The notes: a model not told the origin generated them from the letters alone. A DNA stretch of 64,000 nt from Hansfordia pulvinata (GCA_006538405.1 BJKQ01000001.1:3720001-3784000); one strand, 5' to 3'; positions 11,148 to 22,896 are shown, counted from the stretch's first letter. Numbers and translations: made by a program.

Positions 11148-11994
11148 AATAAAGAACGGTGCGTGGCCATGCCCATCGGTGACACTGAGTCTGCTGATGC
11201 CCAAGACCAAGTGATCTGACCTGGTGGATGGTTGCAAGCCGTGTCAAGTCGTCGACTCGAATCGGTCAATCAGTCAGTCAGTGAGTCAGTCTGTTACTCG
11301 TATTTCCAGCCTTGGTGCCTCTTCTGCTTTCCCTCCCCTGCACCTGCGCTGCACTGCACTGCACTGCTCTGCTTTCCTTGGCGAGGGCTCCGGGTCGCAT
11401 CGCATCAGGATTACGCATTCCTCTTACGATCGCTTGGATAGTCTCATTGGTCGCCTGGGGGTTCCCCCGTCGCCTTGTTCCTGGCGGCTACTCTCGCCAA
11501 GAACGAAGTGAGCGAATGGCACAAGAGCCGAGGAAACGGGGGCGACACACCTCCGCGCTCCCCCCCCTTCCCCTTCTTTACTCCGGGCGAGAGAGAGAGA
11601 GAGAAGCAGCAACCCCCACCCGAGCCCCGCGCCATCCCGGCCCGTCGGTGGGTCCCCCCTTCTCCCGGTCCCTCCCGGTACTCTGCCGGGGGCGGAGGCG
11701 GAGGCGGAGGCGATGCCGGCGGGGGATGCTCGGGTACTCGTACGGAGGGGCGAGCTGTCGTCGTATTCTCTGCCCCGGGGCCCCTGCTCTGGGTGTCATC
11801 GGAAGGGACCTGAAAGCCTTGCTCATCGATCGCCTGCATGAGGGGAGACCTCGAGAATCCAACCACACGACGGCTGCGGGCCCCTCTGCGATGAGTGATG
11901 AGTCCATTGGGGTGGTAGACACGCCCCTCTCCTCTGCCTCTCCTCTCCTACTAGAGAGCCGAGAGAGGAATCCCGCGCAAGGAAATAACAACAA

Positions 11995-12012
11995 CCCCCC
12001 CCCCCCCCCCCC
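11995..12012. repeat. C18 homopolymer
   Basis: Uninterrupted run of 18 C on the plus strand. Confidence 0.97.
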
Positions 12013-12624
12013 GTCTCCCCTGGCGCCCCATCACGTCGGGTGGGTTACAGGTGCAGCACCAGGCCCCCGGAGGGAGGGCCACAACGGAGCCTCACCACCC
12101 ATGCTGCTCAACAAAGCCGGGGGTCCCTTCGATTTTTTTTTTCTCCAAGTCTGTCCGTCTGTCTGCCTGGTCTATAACGAGACTACTGGTGATACGGCAT
12201 TTGGCGAAGAAAGTATCCGCGTGGTGTAAAAGGCCGGGTTTATTCGTGAGAAACAAGAGGGGGGGAAGTCAACCGGATGGGCCCAGCGGGCTTATAGCAC
12301 CGCCCTCGCATTGGTTTGTCCTTAGCCCGGCCGCTGCGACGTTGTCCGTCACGCGAAGCCACGAATCCTCGAGTTTGGACCTGGACACACACCACATGCC
12401 GAAAGAGGAGGTGCCATGGCCAAGGCCCAACCGAGGGCATTCATGTGTATCCGTATGTATGTGTGTGTGTGCGGAGAATGCCGCCGCCGCCGCCACCTTT
12501 GTCAGGAGAGTGCACCAACGGCAACGGATCCCTGTCGGTCGCGCGTCGCCTCGCCTGGCATCAGTTGCTGACTTGCTCTCTACTTTGGCTGAATGAGGCG
12601 GTAAACGAATGAGCGTTCCCACGT

Positions 12625-12652
12625 GGGGGGGGGGGGGGGGGGGGGGGGGGGG
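12625..12652. repeat. G28 homopolymer
   Basis: Uninterrupted run of 28 G directly after CACGT. The printed length is probably only approximate, since such runs are hard to sequence. A C12 run follows at 12752-12763. Confidence 0.95.
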
Positions 12653-13145
12653 CCAAGGAATACTCGTACATGACTCGCACTTGCACACCTCACCCATCAA
12701 CTCCACTCACTTTTACACACGCGCCCATGTGCGCCAGCGACAGGACCCGCGCCCCCCCCCCCCTCAGGGAGCGGCCACTACTGTGGTGAGAGACCGGCGC
12801 TTGCGAGCGACGAATATGTAGTTGCTGTTGCGGTTGGTAGTAGGTCACACGACCGACACACACACTTCAGGCCGCGTGGGTTGGTTGGTTGGGCCGGGTT
12901 GGGTTGGGCCCAACCCGCGAGAGACTGAGTGAGTGAGGGAGGGAGTTATTTGAGAAATCGACAGCATTCAGGTAAGGTACATACCTACACATTACATGTA
13001 CGAATATGGCATGTGCAATGGATGCGGAACATTGAACCAGAACAAGTCCCTCTCCTTCTTACCACCCCTGCCACGGCAGAATGCAACGGTGCCCGTCAGA
13101 CCCGCCCCCCACTCGAGACGGGGCGTATTGGTTACGGCAAGAAAA

Positions 13146-13181
13146 AGAGAGAGAGAGAGAGAGACAGAGAGAGCGAGAGAC
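13146..13181. repeat. GA-rich microsatellite
   Basis: About 36 nt of GA dinucleotides with two interruptions. Confidence 0.9.
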
Positions 13182-13922
13182 TGTAGCGAGAGAAAGTACG
13201 TACGACTGAGGAAGAGTACGAATCTACCTCCCCCCCGTTACCCAGTCCAGAGAAGAAAACATAAAAGGGGAAAGGCCTCTCCCGAGACCGCCCCGTTCTC
13301 TCCCACCTGTGGGCCTCCGGGTCCCCGGGTTCCAAGACAGTTTCTGCCCAGAGAGAGCTGAAGCGGATCATCACAGAATCAATAAAACAATACCGGCCCG
13401 GGATTTTCTTGTTTTCTTCTTCTTTTCTTTCTTGACAGACTCAAAAGAACGTGCTTGGGTAACCTGTCAGAAGTTGCTTTTTCGTCTTTCTACCTCTTAA
13501 AATTCTCCTCTAAAGAATAGAGACGACGCAGTCCCGGTCTTCTTGGCATGTGAATTCGGTTCATGCCCCGGTTTCAAACTCCTTATTACACCAACATTAA
13601 TGCAAGTCGTCCCCGTCGTCGTCCCTGCGCTGTCCGATTCACCGACAGCGCGCGACTCTACTCTTCCGGCGGAACCCCAGAGCCCTCGCCCACTCCGCAC
13701 GTCATTTTGACGAGTCCCGCCTTTTGACGGAAGCCTTCTCTCTCCCTCTCCTTCCCCCGCAGTCGCCGACAAGTCGACGGAGCGCCGAGGAGAGCCGTCT
13801 ACTGGCCGGTAAAGGGGTTTGCTTCCGACTGCCAACCCAGCGGAAGTAGTAAGAAAAACAAGAGAATTCAACCTCGCGACACACACACACATACAAAGTC
13901 TCCCAGCCGGCACGCGAGACCA

Positions 13923-14375
13923 ATGGCCCCCGGATCGACGACGGCGGCAATGGCCAGGACATCATCCGCCGCGCCACCACCACCCCTCCGCCACCATCAC
14001 CACCACCACCACCACCACCACCGTCCGACCACGGCCGTCGCCGCCGCGGACACCCTGCTGGCGCTCGGCCCGACGGCGCGCGTCGCCCTGCAGTCCCGGC
14101 ACCTCCTGCTGGCCGCGGCCCTGCGCGTCTGGCTGGCGGCCTCGCGCGTGGCCCTTGCCCGCCGGGCCGCCGCCCTCCTCGACGGCGCCCTGCTCGCGGG
14201 GAGGGTCGCCGCCGCCGCCAGAGCCGCCGTCGGCTGGGACGCGCGGCGGAGGGCCGGGCGCCGGCTGCGCAAGAAGCTCGAGTACGAGCTCGTCGCCCTC
14301 ATCTTCGGCTACGGCCAGGGCCTGCTGCTCATGCTCTTCTGGCCCGGCTGGTGGATCCTCGCTTCGCCGCGCTGA
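13923..14375 (+). CDS. Small His-rich protein with hydrophobic C-terminal tail
   Basis: 150 residues, no intron, start context ACCAATGG. The N-terminus is Ala/Pro-rich with a run of ten His at about residues 24-33. A long Ala/Arg/Leu helical region follows. The end, from about residue 118, is KKLEYELVALIFGYGQ followed by a hydrophobic segment to about residue 146 containing FWPGWW. I recall a similar charged helix followed by a glycine-turn and FWPGW tail in small uncharacterised proteins of other Sordariomycetes. This suggests a tail-anchored or hairpin membrane protein. Function is unknown. High GC gives several overlapping frames, but only this one has the conserved-looking tail. The His run could bind metal or simply be trinucleotide repeat expansion. 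Confidence 0.55.
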   Translation: MAPGSTTAAMARTSSAAPPPPLRHHHHHHHHHHRPTTAVAAADTLLALGPTARVALQSRHLLLAAALRVWLAASRVALARRAAALLDGALLAGRVAAAARAAVGWDARRRAGRRLRKKLEYELVALIFGYGQGLLLMLFWPGWWILASPR

Positions 14376-14510
14376 TGGCCTGGGCCTGTTCGGGGTGAAG
14401 AGAGAGAGAGACAGAGGAAGAGATGCGTGAGAAGGGGATCAAGAAGGAAAGAAGCTGGTCGTCACCTTGGTTTCCTCTTCTCCCTCTTCTTTTTTGCTCT
14501 TTTTTCTCGG

Positions 14511-14549
<39 letters not shown>

Positions 14550-14847
14550 GGTGCTACAGATGAACACCAAAGCACGACGCCAGCGAACGCTCCAGACCAC
14601 TCGCACCCAACCCAATGCGACACCGCGAAGCAGGTCTGCTCGACAGCCAGCACGCAGCGAGCCAGAGGGGGGAAAAGACAAGACAAGATAAAGACAAAGA
14701 CAAGAAACACCCTTTTCAGTCTATTCTGGCCGCGCTCTCCGAACTTAGGGACTCGGTTCTGTCAGAACCCCACCGCCTACCAAGCCGAGGAGCCGCGTGT
14801 TTCTACCGCCCAATCGAATCGCATCGAAACCCGGCCGCCCCCGCTCT
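14376..14847. other. Convergent spacer with (CT)n at 14512-14544
   Basis: The 472 nt between two gene ends are strongly strand-asymmetric. A GA-rich stretch lies at about 14395-14425, and a CT dinucleotide run of about 33 nt lies at 14512-14544. No gene is seen. Confidence 0.7.
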
Positions 14848-16359
14848 TCACGAGTAGAAGAAGGTGTTGCCGCCAGTGTCGCGGCGGACCTCGGCCGAGT
14901 AGTCCTTCTCCGGGTCGAACGCCTGCCACATGCTCGACGGGTAGATGTGCTTGTTGCGCTCGTACCAGCGGCGGTCGACGACCTTGGTGAACGACGGGTC
15001 GTCCGTGTAGCCCTCGAGCGTGGAGATGTCCGGGAGGAGCGGCTTGGCGGCCTTGCCGTTGCCGCCGCCGCCGCCAGGGGCCGAGAGACCGCCTGCGGGA
15101 GCGGCGTCCGCGCCCTGCTGCGGCGCGTCCGCGGGCGCGTCGGACCGGTAGTCGAAGAGGGTCTTCTCGCCCGGGCCCGCGGTCTTGTTCATGATGAAGT
15201 ACAGGAAGTCGTAGTGCTGTGGTGGGGAGACGATCAGTCGACGGGTCTTGCAGATGAAGAGGGGCCAGAGACAGGGGTGTTTCGAGGGGTGTTTTGGGGA
15301 ATTGGCAACTTTCTCAAGGGAAGACAGGGAGGGAGCCAAGATGTAATTAGAACACCAAAAAAAAAAGAAGAAAAAAAGAAAACTCACATGAGGAATGATG
15401 ACGTTGCCGCGGACCAGCAGGAGGTCGTCGACGCCGATGCGGGCCCACTCCTTGCGCGACTGCGACTTTGACTTCTCGCCGACGCTGCGGTCCGCGCCGA
15501 CCTTGCGGCTCTTGTCGAGGAAGACCCAGACAAAGTCGCCCTTCTTGACGCGCACGACGCCGCCGGGGATGTTGGAGCCGTCGTAGAAGACGAACGGGAC
15601 GGCGATCTCGGAGGCCTTGACGACCTCCTGGCGCGCCAGGAACTCCCGGCGCAGCGTCTCCCGCTCCGTCGCCTCGCGCCGCAGGGCCGCCTTGGTCAGC
15701 GCCCGGGGCACGACGCCCAGCGCCGCGTTGGGCTTGAACTTTGCCGTTGCTGCTCCTGCTCCTGCCCCTGCCCCTGCTGGTGTCGTCGCCGTTGCCGTCG
15801 CTGTTGCTTCTTGATCGCCCGCTGTCGTTGCCGTGGATTTCTTGGCGCCGCCCTTCTTCTTGTCTTTGCCCGCGGGCCCCACCCCATCGCCCTCGTCCTC
15901 GTCCTCATCCTCGTCGCCTCCGAAGGACAGCTTCGCGGCCGCGCTCTTGGCCAGCTTCCTCTTCTTCTTCTTGTGGGCGGCGGCCGCCGCGGCCGCCACC
16001 GCGGCGCCGGAGGAGGCGTCGCTAGCGACGTCGGGGGCGGCACCATCGCCACCGCCGCTGCCGTTGTTGTTGTTGTTGTTGTCTTCGGAGGGGTCCGGGG
16101 TGGCGGTGCCGCCGTCGACGCCGCCGCCGCCGCCGCCCGAGGTGGTGTTCGGGGTCGCGGCGCCCGAGGCCGAGTTGGACCCGGTGGCCAGGTCGTGGGC
16201 CTCGCGCTCCTGCTGCTCGCGGACCTCGGCGCGGCGCTTGCGGAAGTCGGACAGCGCGACCAGGCCCACCGTGTTGCTGGACAGGCGCTCCTGCGCCGTC
16301 TTGCCCTGCGAGGTGAAGCGCGACGACGACGACGAGCCGTCGCCGGAGGGGCCCGACAT
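14848..16359 (-). CDS. XAP5 / FAM50 family protein
   Basis: 446 residues from exons 16359-15388 and 15216-14848. The intron (15387-15217, 171 nt, GTGAGT...CACAG) joins IIPH to HYDFLYF, the order seen in XAP5 proteins. The C-terminal half is the conserved domain: VPFVFYDGSNIPG at about residue 254, VRVKKGDFVWVFLD, a GVDDLL-VR segment, then HYDFLYFIMNK and an LFDY motif. XAP5/FAM50 proteins are nuclear and associate with spliceosomal and chromatin factors. The N-terminal half is low complexity (Asn, Gly, Ala and Asp/Glu runs) with Lys-rich patches that could be nuclear localisation signals (for example KKKKRK near 155). The frame remains open upstream of 16359, but MSGPSGDG is the first sensible ATG start. 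The gene is divergent from the DUF4139 gene. Confidence 0.9.
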   Translation of the reverse strand: MSGPSGDGSSSSSRFTSQGKTAQERLSSNTVGLVALSDFRKRRAEVREQQEREAHDLATGSNSASGAATPNTTSGGGGGGVDGGTATPDPSEDNNNNNNGSGGGDGAAPDVASDASSGAAVAAAAAAAHKKKKRKLAKSAAAKLSFGGDEDEDEDEGDGVGPAGKDKKKGGAKKSTATTAGDQEATATATATTPAGAGAGAGAATAKFKPNAALGVVPRALTKAALRREATERETLRREFLARQEVVKASEIAVPFVFYDGSNIPGGVVRVKKGDFVWVFLDKSRKVGADRSVGEKSKSQSRKEWARIGVDDLLLVRGNVIIPHVSFLFFFFFFWCSNYILAPSLSSLEKVANSPKHPSKHPCLWPLFICKTRRLIVSPPQHYDFLYFIMNKTAGPGEKTLFDYRSDAPADAPQQGADAAPAGGLSAPGGGGGNGKAAKPLLPDISTLEGYTDDPSFTKVVDRRWYERNKHIYPSSMWQAFDPEKDYSAEVRRDTGGNTFFYS

Positions 16360-17852
16360 GGCTTGCTTCCTCTCCTCGTCCTCTTTTTTTAATTCCTTGT
16401 GTCGCTCGATCGATTGATGGTGGTGGGGTGTCTCTCTCTGCGGGGAAGGGGGTTTTGCGATAGGATCGGTCGTCTGGTCGTCTGTTGTCGGCCGAGGCGA
16501 GGCGAGGCGGCGGAGGGCGAGTTGTTGAGGGCTTCGAGGGTCGAGAGCTCCAGTGCAGCCCGCGGGACGCGAGTATCGGAGTTGGCCTGGCGTGCCTAGG
16601 TAAAGTATGCACGTAGTGAGTGGGGCGGTCTCGCAGGAGTGGGTGAGTGGATGCGACATATGCGATTAGTGCATAAGGCCTTGCGCTTACATGCATCGAG
16701 GTCAAACATGAAGCAGCCGGAGACACGGGCAACGTCAGGTGCGATGATGGAGAGGCGGACTCAACTACTTGCAGTACTGAGCAGTAGATTTTCAGGTCTT
16801 CGGTTCATCTATATAACTAAGCACGCTCGCTAAGCTATGTCTCGAGTATGGATCTGTTGCGAGTTGTGAACTCGGGCATGGCACCCGCACGCAGCATCAC
16901 TGCACATAGTCCCAACCCTCTGTGTCTCCGTCGTAAATCGCGAGATGCTGGGAGACAGAGCTGATCTAAACTCTGCGCTTTGCTTCTCATACTGTCACAG
17001 TCAGGTGCCTTCGATCTGCCAGGGGGTGGGCTCCTGACTCGAACATGGACAGATGATTTCAGCTGAAATTCGCCGTCACATCGTGCTCTCGACTTAGAGT
17101 CTCGCGCGCTCCAGGTCCAACTCAGCATACTTCTCGTTTGATTCAAAACTGGGCCATCGTGTGGCACAGTCGCAGTCATTCTGTTTGCAGCTCAACACAG
17201 AAAGCTGAGGCAAAGCGTGCCACGCTTCCGAGCTACTGCAACCACCCGCGAAGAAACACGAACAAAGTAGGCTTGACCACACCACGGACAGGCCGACTGG
17301 ACTCTTCCTTTGTGCTGTCATTCTCCCTGGCTCCTGCATCTGCCAAGAAACAGAGGTCATCAGACTTGAAGAGGTGAGGGATACGCCAGCTTCTTCGTCT
17401 ACATCAGAGAAGCGGGATATGGCCCGTGATAGCTACAGCTGGAGGCTTTGATGAATCATCGCTGGAAGGGCCAGAACTTAGAGCAAATATCTAAAGGATG
17501 AAATGTCGGATGAGGTCTCAAGGGCCGCGGAACTTGCAGTCTATAGACATCTCTTCGAAAAACGACTGGGCTGTCCCGCCTGTTTGAGCTGACGTGAGCG
17601 AGCCGGGCGATTGGAGATGCAGCGTCTGGCATCCAACAAAAAGACATGCTGCCCATCCAAGGATCATCCCGCAGTTCGGCGCGCAGAGCAGACGGGCAGA
17701 TGCAGCTTGAAGGGGCCGGGGCCATCAGCTCTTTGATGCTGCCGTTGAGAGTGTTGGTATCTTGCTGGCTGATACTCGTGTATATGAAGACAGCTCTCCC
17801 GCTCTGGTTTCCCAGTATCCGCCTCCCGTTATTCGTACCTTCAGTTGGTGCC
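16360..17852. promoter_or_regulatory. Divergent spacer XAP5 / DUF4139 gene
   Basis: About 1.5 kb with both 5' regions. A TATA-like word lies near 16809-16816. No further gene is recognised. Confidence 0.45.
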
Positions 17853-19231
17853 ATGGCATCTCGCCTCTACTCTTTGTTTCCTAGCGACCTTCTCTCACGC
17901 GTTGAGAAGGCTGAGCAGGCCATACTGAAGACTGCCCCGGGTGAAATGACTGCAGCTGACATGGCCGGCAAACCCACAGGGCTGCCCAAGCCTCCGGAAG
18001 ACCACAGAATCAGCTTTGATATCGATGATGTGCCCACTATCAGCATAGTGTTCCATCCCTCTTACGCCCATATCACCCGGGAGCTCCGCGGCATCCCTCT
18101 CTCCGTGAGTTGCCCCGAGCTAGATCCAGCCGCTTGATATCTGCACTGACACTGGCCCACCAGCCCGGGACAACAGGTCTCAGCATCCACAACCTTTCGC
18201 CTACACTGGTCGATCGCTCCGTGCGTGTTCGAAACAGCCGCGGGTGTGGATCCGTGGCAGACGTTACTGTTCATCGAGAGCCCGTCGCCCCGCTCGCCGG
18301 CCCGCGGAGGTTCCTTCGTGACGCCGGGCTTTTCCTAGCCAAGCAGCAATGTTCTCTGCGGCTCCGGGTAGAAAGTGGCCTCGATCCCATCGATAGTTGC
18401 TCTCCGACGCAGGGACAGGGGCACGATACACTCAATCTTCTGGTCTCATACACCACGAGGTTCGCGTACTGGACCCCGGTCAGTGAGGTCGACATCCTCC
18501 CGGCCCTTGGCGCCGCCAACTTGAGCTTCAAGACCAAGATCACCAACCACACCAACGAGACGTGGCGCCCCCGACAGGTGTTCCTGTCCAGCTGTGCGTC
18601 CGGAATCTCGGAGCCAGTGGGCCCCCTGCTTGACTCTCCCACAGACGACGCGGCATCGCAGTCCGGCCTCGGCGGCTCGGCTGCCCAGCGGGTAGCAGTG
18701 CACCGCCCGACGCAGCCGGAGGTTTGCGAAGGGGCTCCCAGCCACGCCGAGCTCTTTGACGTGAACCCGATGGCACAGCCTACAGAGATGCGGAAAGAGG
18801 CCACCTCCATTGCGCAAGACCACCAGGAGACGGACAGCCACGACGAGCCACTTGCCAGCCCCCAAGATGGCCTGCTCGCGCTCGGCATAGCTCCTCCAAG
18901 CCCGGCTTACACGGACACCTCCTGCTCTGTCTACTCCAGTGATTTCCCGCCAGAGCCAGCCCTGCAGCCGCTGCCGCTGCCGCTGCCGTCGGCCGAGCCA
19001 AGCAGGGAGGGTTCCGTGGCTCAGGCGCTCTGGGGTAACATGATCTGGATGGCCACTTTCGTCACGAACTGGCTGGCGGGTAGCACGGACGATGACGACC
19101 ACGCCGCCGGAGACACGGCCGACAGGGACGTCAAGGCAACAGCAGCAGCCCTCCTCTTCAGCCCCGTGAGCATCAGCGACTTCGACGTGGGCAAATACGA
19201 GGACGACGACGGCGAGGACGACGACGATGAC

Positions 19232-19264
<33 letters not shown>

Positions 19265-20650
19265 GCGCCCGTGCCGTCGCCGATCCAGACCGTCCCCTTG
19301 GCCGGGGAAGGCTCGTGGGCGTGCCCGCCTCTGCCTCCTCGCTCGCCGGGGCCTGGCGAAAGCAGCAAGCACCCCGCCGCCGGCCCGTGCTCGACGGACG
19401 ACCCCGATGATGAAGAGCCGCCCACCACGATCCTCGCCGTCCCAGGCCTGACGCACATCGCCCCCTCCCTCGACGCCTCAAAGCACGCATACCACCACCA
19501 CCACCACCACCACCACCACCGCGACGGCCCCTCCTCCCGCGCCTCGCCGCCGAACCTGACGATCCAGAGCCAGCGCCGCGCCGTGCACGTCCTGAGCCGC
19601 CCGGCCCGCGCCGGCCTCGAGCTCCGCCTGCAGAACGCGTCGCGCGCGGCGATCGCCCCGCCGTGGCGGCGCTGCCGTTGTCGTCCCTGCTGCTGCTGCT
19701 GCTTGCGGGGGTCCGAGTGCTACCACCCCGGGCTGCTGCCGCTCGACCCGCCGCCGGACCTGTCCATCAACGGCGTGCCGCTGCCGCCGCCGCTGCCGCC
19801 GCTGCGGGTGCCGGGCCAGCTCGAGGTCGGGCAGGCCTTCACGGCGGACCTCGGGCCGCCCGGCGACGACAACGAAGGGGCCGCCGTCCGGGTCGCGTAC
19901 GCATCCCGGAGCGCGCGGGCCTCTCGATGTCCTCGCTTGCGCCGCTGTCTGGGAGGTGGTGGTGGTGGTGGTGGAGTAGGTGGTCGTGAGTGCGACGGTC
20001 GGTTCCCCGGGTGGTGCTCGCGCAGCCGGACCGTCGAGCTGCACAACGCCGGCGGCTTCCCCGTCGAAGTCGTGGTGCACGACCTCGTGGTGCGCGGCTG
20101 CGTGGTGGCGTCACTTCCGTTTCTGCCGCCTCCGTCTCCGTCTCCGCCTCCGCCTTTGACGGCACACGCCAACGACGAGGCGCACGAGGCAGGAGTAGAG
20201 GAGGGGCACAAGCACGCGTACACGCGCACGCACAAGCACAAGCGAAAGGTCAGGCTCGTCCGCCCCGAGCTGCTCGCCGACGCCGCGGGCCGGCGGCCCC
20301 TGCGCGCCTCCTCGCGGCTCACGAGCGGCGCCTGGGGCACGGCGCAGGCGCGCTACCGCGCCTCCGGTGACGGCGACGGCCGGCTGGAGTGGCTGGTCCA
20401 CCTGTGGCCCGGGTGCTGCGTCGATCTCGAGGTGTGCTACGAGTACTCCGGCCACGGCTCCCGGCACTACCGGGGCGGCATCGGCGGTGGTCATCATCAC
20501 CACCGTCGTCGTCGGCGGTCTCGTCGTCATCATCTTGGCCATCGACGACGGTGGCGTCACCGCCGCCGCCGCCGCCGTGGATGCAGAGGAGGGAGGCGGC
20601 GGCGGCAGGGCAGTGCCCCGCATGCATCGCGGACGGCCGAAGGTTGGTGA
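17853..20650 (+). CDS. DUF4139 / mucoidy-inhibitor-A-like protein, divergent
   Basis: 912 residues from exons 17853-18104 and 18164-20650. The intron (59 nt) has donor GTGAGT and acceptor CCAG. The N-terminal segment, with DVPTISIVFHPSYAHITREL and then a PGTTGLSIHNLSPTLVD turn, follows the DUF4140 pattern (conflict of strands, PG turn, P.vD..S.rV). At about residue 179 come LLVSYTTRFAYWTP and an N.T.ETW segment, matching the DUF4139 core. Near the end, KVRLVRPE and DGRLEWLVHLWPG (about 825) match its last strands. Between them are long insertions: an Asp-rich run (about 430-451), ten His (about 527-537) and a Gly run (about 684). The last 70 residues are Arg/His-rich and may reflect an undetected intron or frameshift. 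The family role is unknown. The start could lie upstream, since the frame is open to 17646. Confidence 0.75.
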
Positions 20651-22896
20651 GTGCGGTCGGGCCACAGCGCTCTCGCCATTCTCGTCCGCCTGCACGCACT
20701 TCATCTTCGGCCCCCATTCCTCATCGCCCACTCACGCTCGCAGGGCTCCTGGGCGCGACGAGCTGGGATTTCTAGGGTTTTTTTTTTTTCGAGGGCCAGC
20801 GTCCGATGCCCGATCTGTGGGACAGTCGCATTCGCGGTACTCGACCCTGTTGAGCGGGCGATGGGCACACACCATACCACACCACACGCAAAGGTTTCCG
20901 ATGTCAACCCTTGGAAGACTTTTTTGGTTTCGCGGATGGTTACCCGGAGACAGTCAGGTCCGTCTGAACAGGAAGATGGCTCAGTGGGCTCGCGGATGAC
21001 GGTCGAGCAGGTGGAGTGATCGGGTCCGCGTGTGGGAAGGTCGCGCGGAGGCAGGACGACGGTGGAGGCCAGGGCTTGCAGGCAGATACTTGAGCATCGG
21101 GGTGGTCTTTCTCTCCTCTTCTTGCGATTTGTTTCTTTTAGGTAGTCTTGGGGGGTCTCTGTTACGGGCGACATCTAGCGAGGCAATGTCCCATCTCGAC
21201 AGCATAGCGGTGACCAAATATTGCACGTGACCCAGGTACGTACATACCTTACCTTAGGTAGACAACGAAGATCACAACTCAAGCCAGCTTGTCGATTCGG
21301 GGGCAGCCACGCCGGGACACAAAATAGGTTCATTTTCTCGTCAGTAAAATTTTGCGCAGCTTGACTCTGTGCCGGCCGCTGCAACGCCCTGTACTCCGGC
21401 ACGTATCCGCCCCGTGCTCATGAACCGACGCGAGGTCTCTCTGCGTACACCGAAGCGTCGATCGTCTCTTGCAATGTCCCCGCCAAGTGTATTGACAGTC
21501 CCAATAGCCCTCAGAGCAGCCAAGACCGCGGGGGCCCTCAACAACTAAGCACCGATACGGCGGAGGGGGCTGCTGGTAGAGAGACCGGGCGCGCTTGTCT
21601 CCCGCTAGAGCCCGCGTGGCGAGGAGAAGGTCATGGAGACCAATTCTGAGGGTTCGGGACCGAGTCCTTTGGTGTTCTTGGATGTTCCCCTTGGCGGACT
21701 TCTTTCGCACCGGCGGACTTCTTTCGTGCCGGCGGAGTAGTTTCTGTCGCCACCGGGAGCGGTGTTTGCGGGATACGATGTGATCTTGACTGGCGTGCTC
21801 GTTTGATGGATGAGGTCTCAGGCTGCCAGTTGGCTCTGAAAGTAGGAGACACTTTGGTTAGATGCGGGTTTAGTATATGCGGTCAAGCGCAATTCGCCAC
21901 GTCCAGTCAGCGGAAAGCTGATACCTGGCCATGGCCTAAAGACGCAGTCCCACTGGGACGGACGGCGAGGCGGTGGCCATTCTCGAATTGTAGAGTATCT
22001 GCTCAGTAGGCGGTAATGCAAGTAGTCCGAGTCTTGAATATCAGAGGTTCCTCTCGACAAGGAAGCGCTGGCCGGACCCTAACTTAGCGCTGGCAACCAA
22101 CAGAAGCCGTCGTGCAGGGCATCCCTGGTCTCACCAAGTTTGACATGTGCATATAGTCTGATTCAGCCGAGTATAAGGAGGTTATCTGAGATGAGCTAAA
22201 GTCCAAGTCGCTCCGGGTATTTTGGAAGAATTGCCCCCCCCCTTTCCTGATTGATACAGAAGGAGGATGCTGCCCCTCCCGGCTTTGTATACTCCCCGAG
22301 CTGCAGCCCGGAAGTCGCCCATCCTGCAAGACGGCTTCATGCACGAGGCCGCCCGGTTGCCAAGGCGCCATCCGCAAGTCGGCGCGCCCTGTCACTGGAG
22401 TCTGGCGTTGTTCTTCCGTTCCTTCTCCCTGGTGGAAACCAGGCGGGAGACAAGCGCGTGCTCTTCTGCGGCGGCCTTTGGCACCGATCCTTCGCGTCCG
22501 CAGGCTGATGCTCCGGGCGTCGGGGACCACGGCCGCCTCTGGACTACTGACCTACTTGATGCCTTGGATGTGTGAAAGAGGGGCGGGTCTTCCGTTGTGT
22601 CATAGCTAGCGCGCAGCTATACTTCCTCGCATGCTTCCGAAGAGATGTCGGTTGCTGCTCGGGGCGAGTAAAAGAGGCCCGAGACAGCGATCAATGGGCT
22701 TGTCCTGATCAATATAAATACAAAGGCGCGAGAACTCGCAACATCTCTCTTCAGACCACCACCCACAGCACACACCACGACATCTCCCCAGTCCGCCCAC
22801 AGAAACATCACACCAAGCACCGAAAAGAGCCCAAGACAGAGACCAATCTACACTTCTCCGAGCCACAAAGGAAAGAAAGATACCTACACAACCACC
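20651..22896. other. Spacer of about 2.2 kb; promoter of the small secreted protein at its right end
   Basis: No recognisable gene. A 17-19 nt unit (GGCGGACTTCTTTCG) is tandemly duplicated at about 21702-21738. A frame at 22267-22575 looks non-coding. GGTACGTACATACC-type words lie at 21235-21265. Confidence 0.5.
22711..22720 (+). promoter_or_regulatory. TATA box for the small secreted protein
   Basis: AATATAAATA lies 177 nt before the ATG at 22897. It is followed by a C/A-rich leader that lacks G for long stretches, typical of highly expressed fungal transcripts. Confidence 0.6.

Larger units (their letters stand above)
9667..13922. other. Repeat-rich spacer of about 4.3 kb; no gene supported
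   Basis: Frames here are low-complexity or encode only the microsatellites. It contains a 14-copy GAAC array, CAGT repeats near 11265-11292, ACTGC repeats near 11345-11372, C18, G28 and C12 runs, a GA tract, and octamer copies at 11295, 11745 and 12661. Its right part is presumably the promoter and leader of the gene at 13923. Its left part holds many GGTACCT words (9697-9725, 10036, 10688). Confidence 0.6.

Noticed and set aside
10839..11269. Peptides of repeated SFVR/RTNE type on both strands
   Set aside because: Pure translation of the GAAC microsatellite.
18446..19456. Open frame of 336 codons on the minus strand
   Set aside because: It lies antisense to the DUF4139-like gene. Its Val/Arg runs are the complement of Asp and His codons.
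22267..22575. Open frame of 102 codons before the secreted peptide gene
   Set aside because: No signal peptide or domain; the TATA box and leader of the next gene lie downstream and do not involve it.
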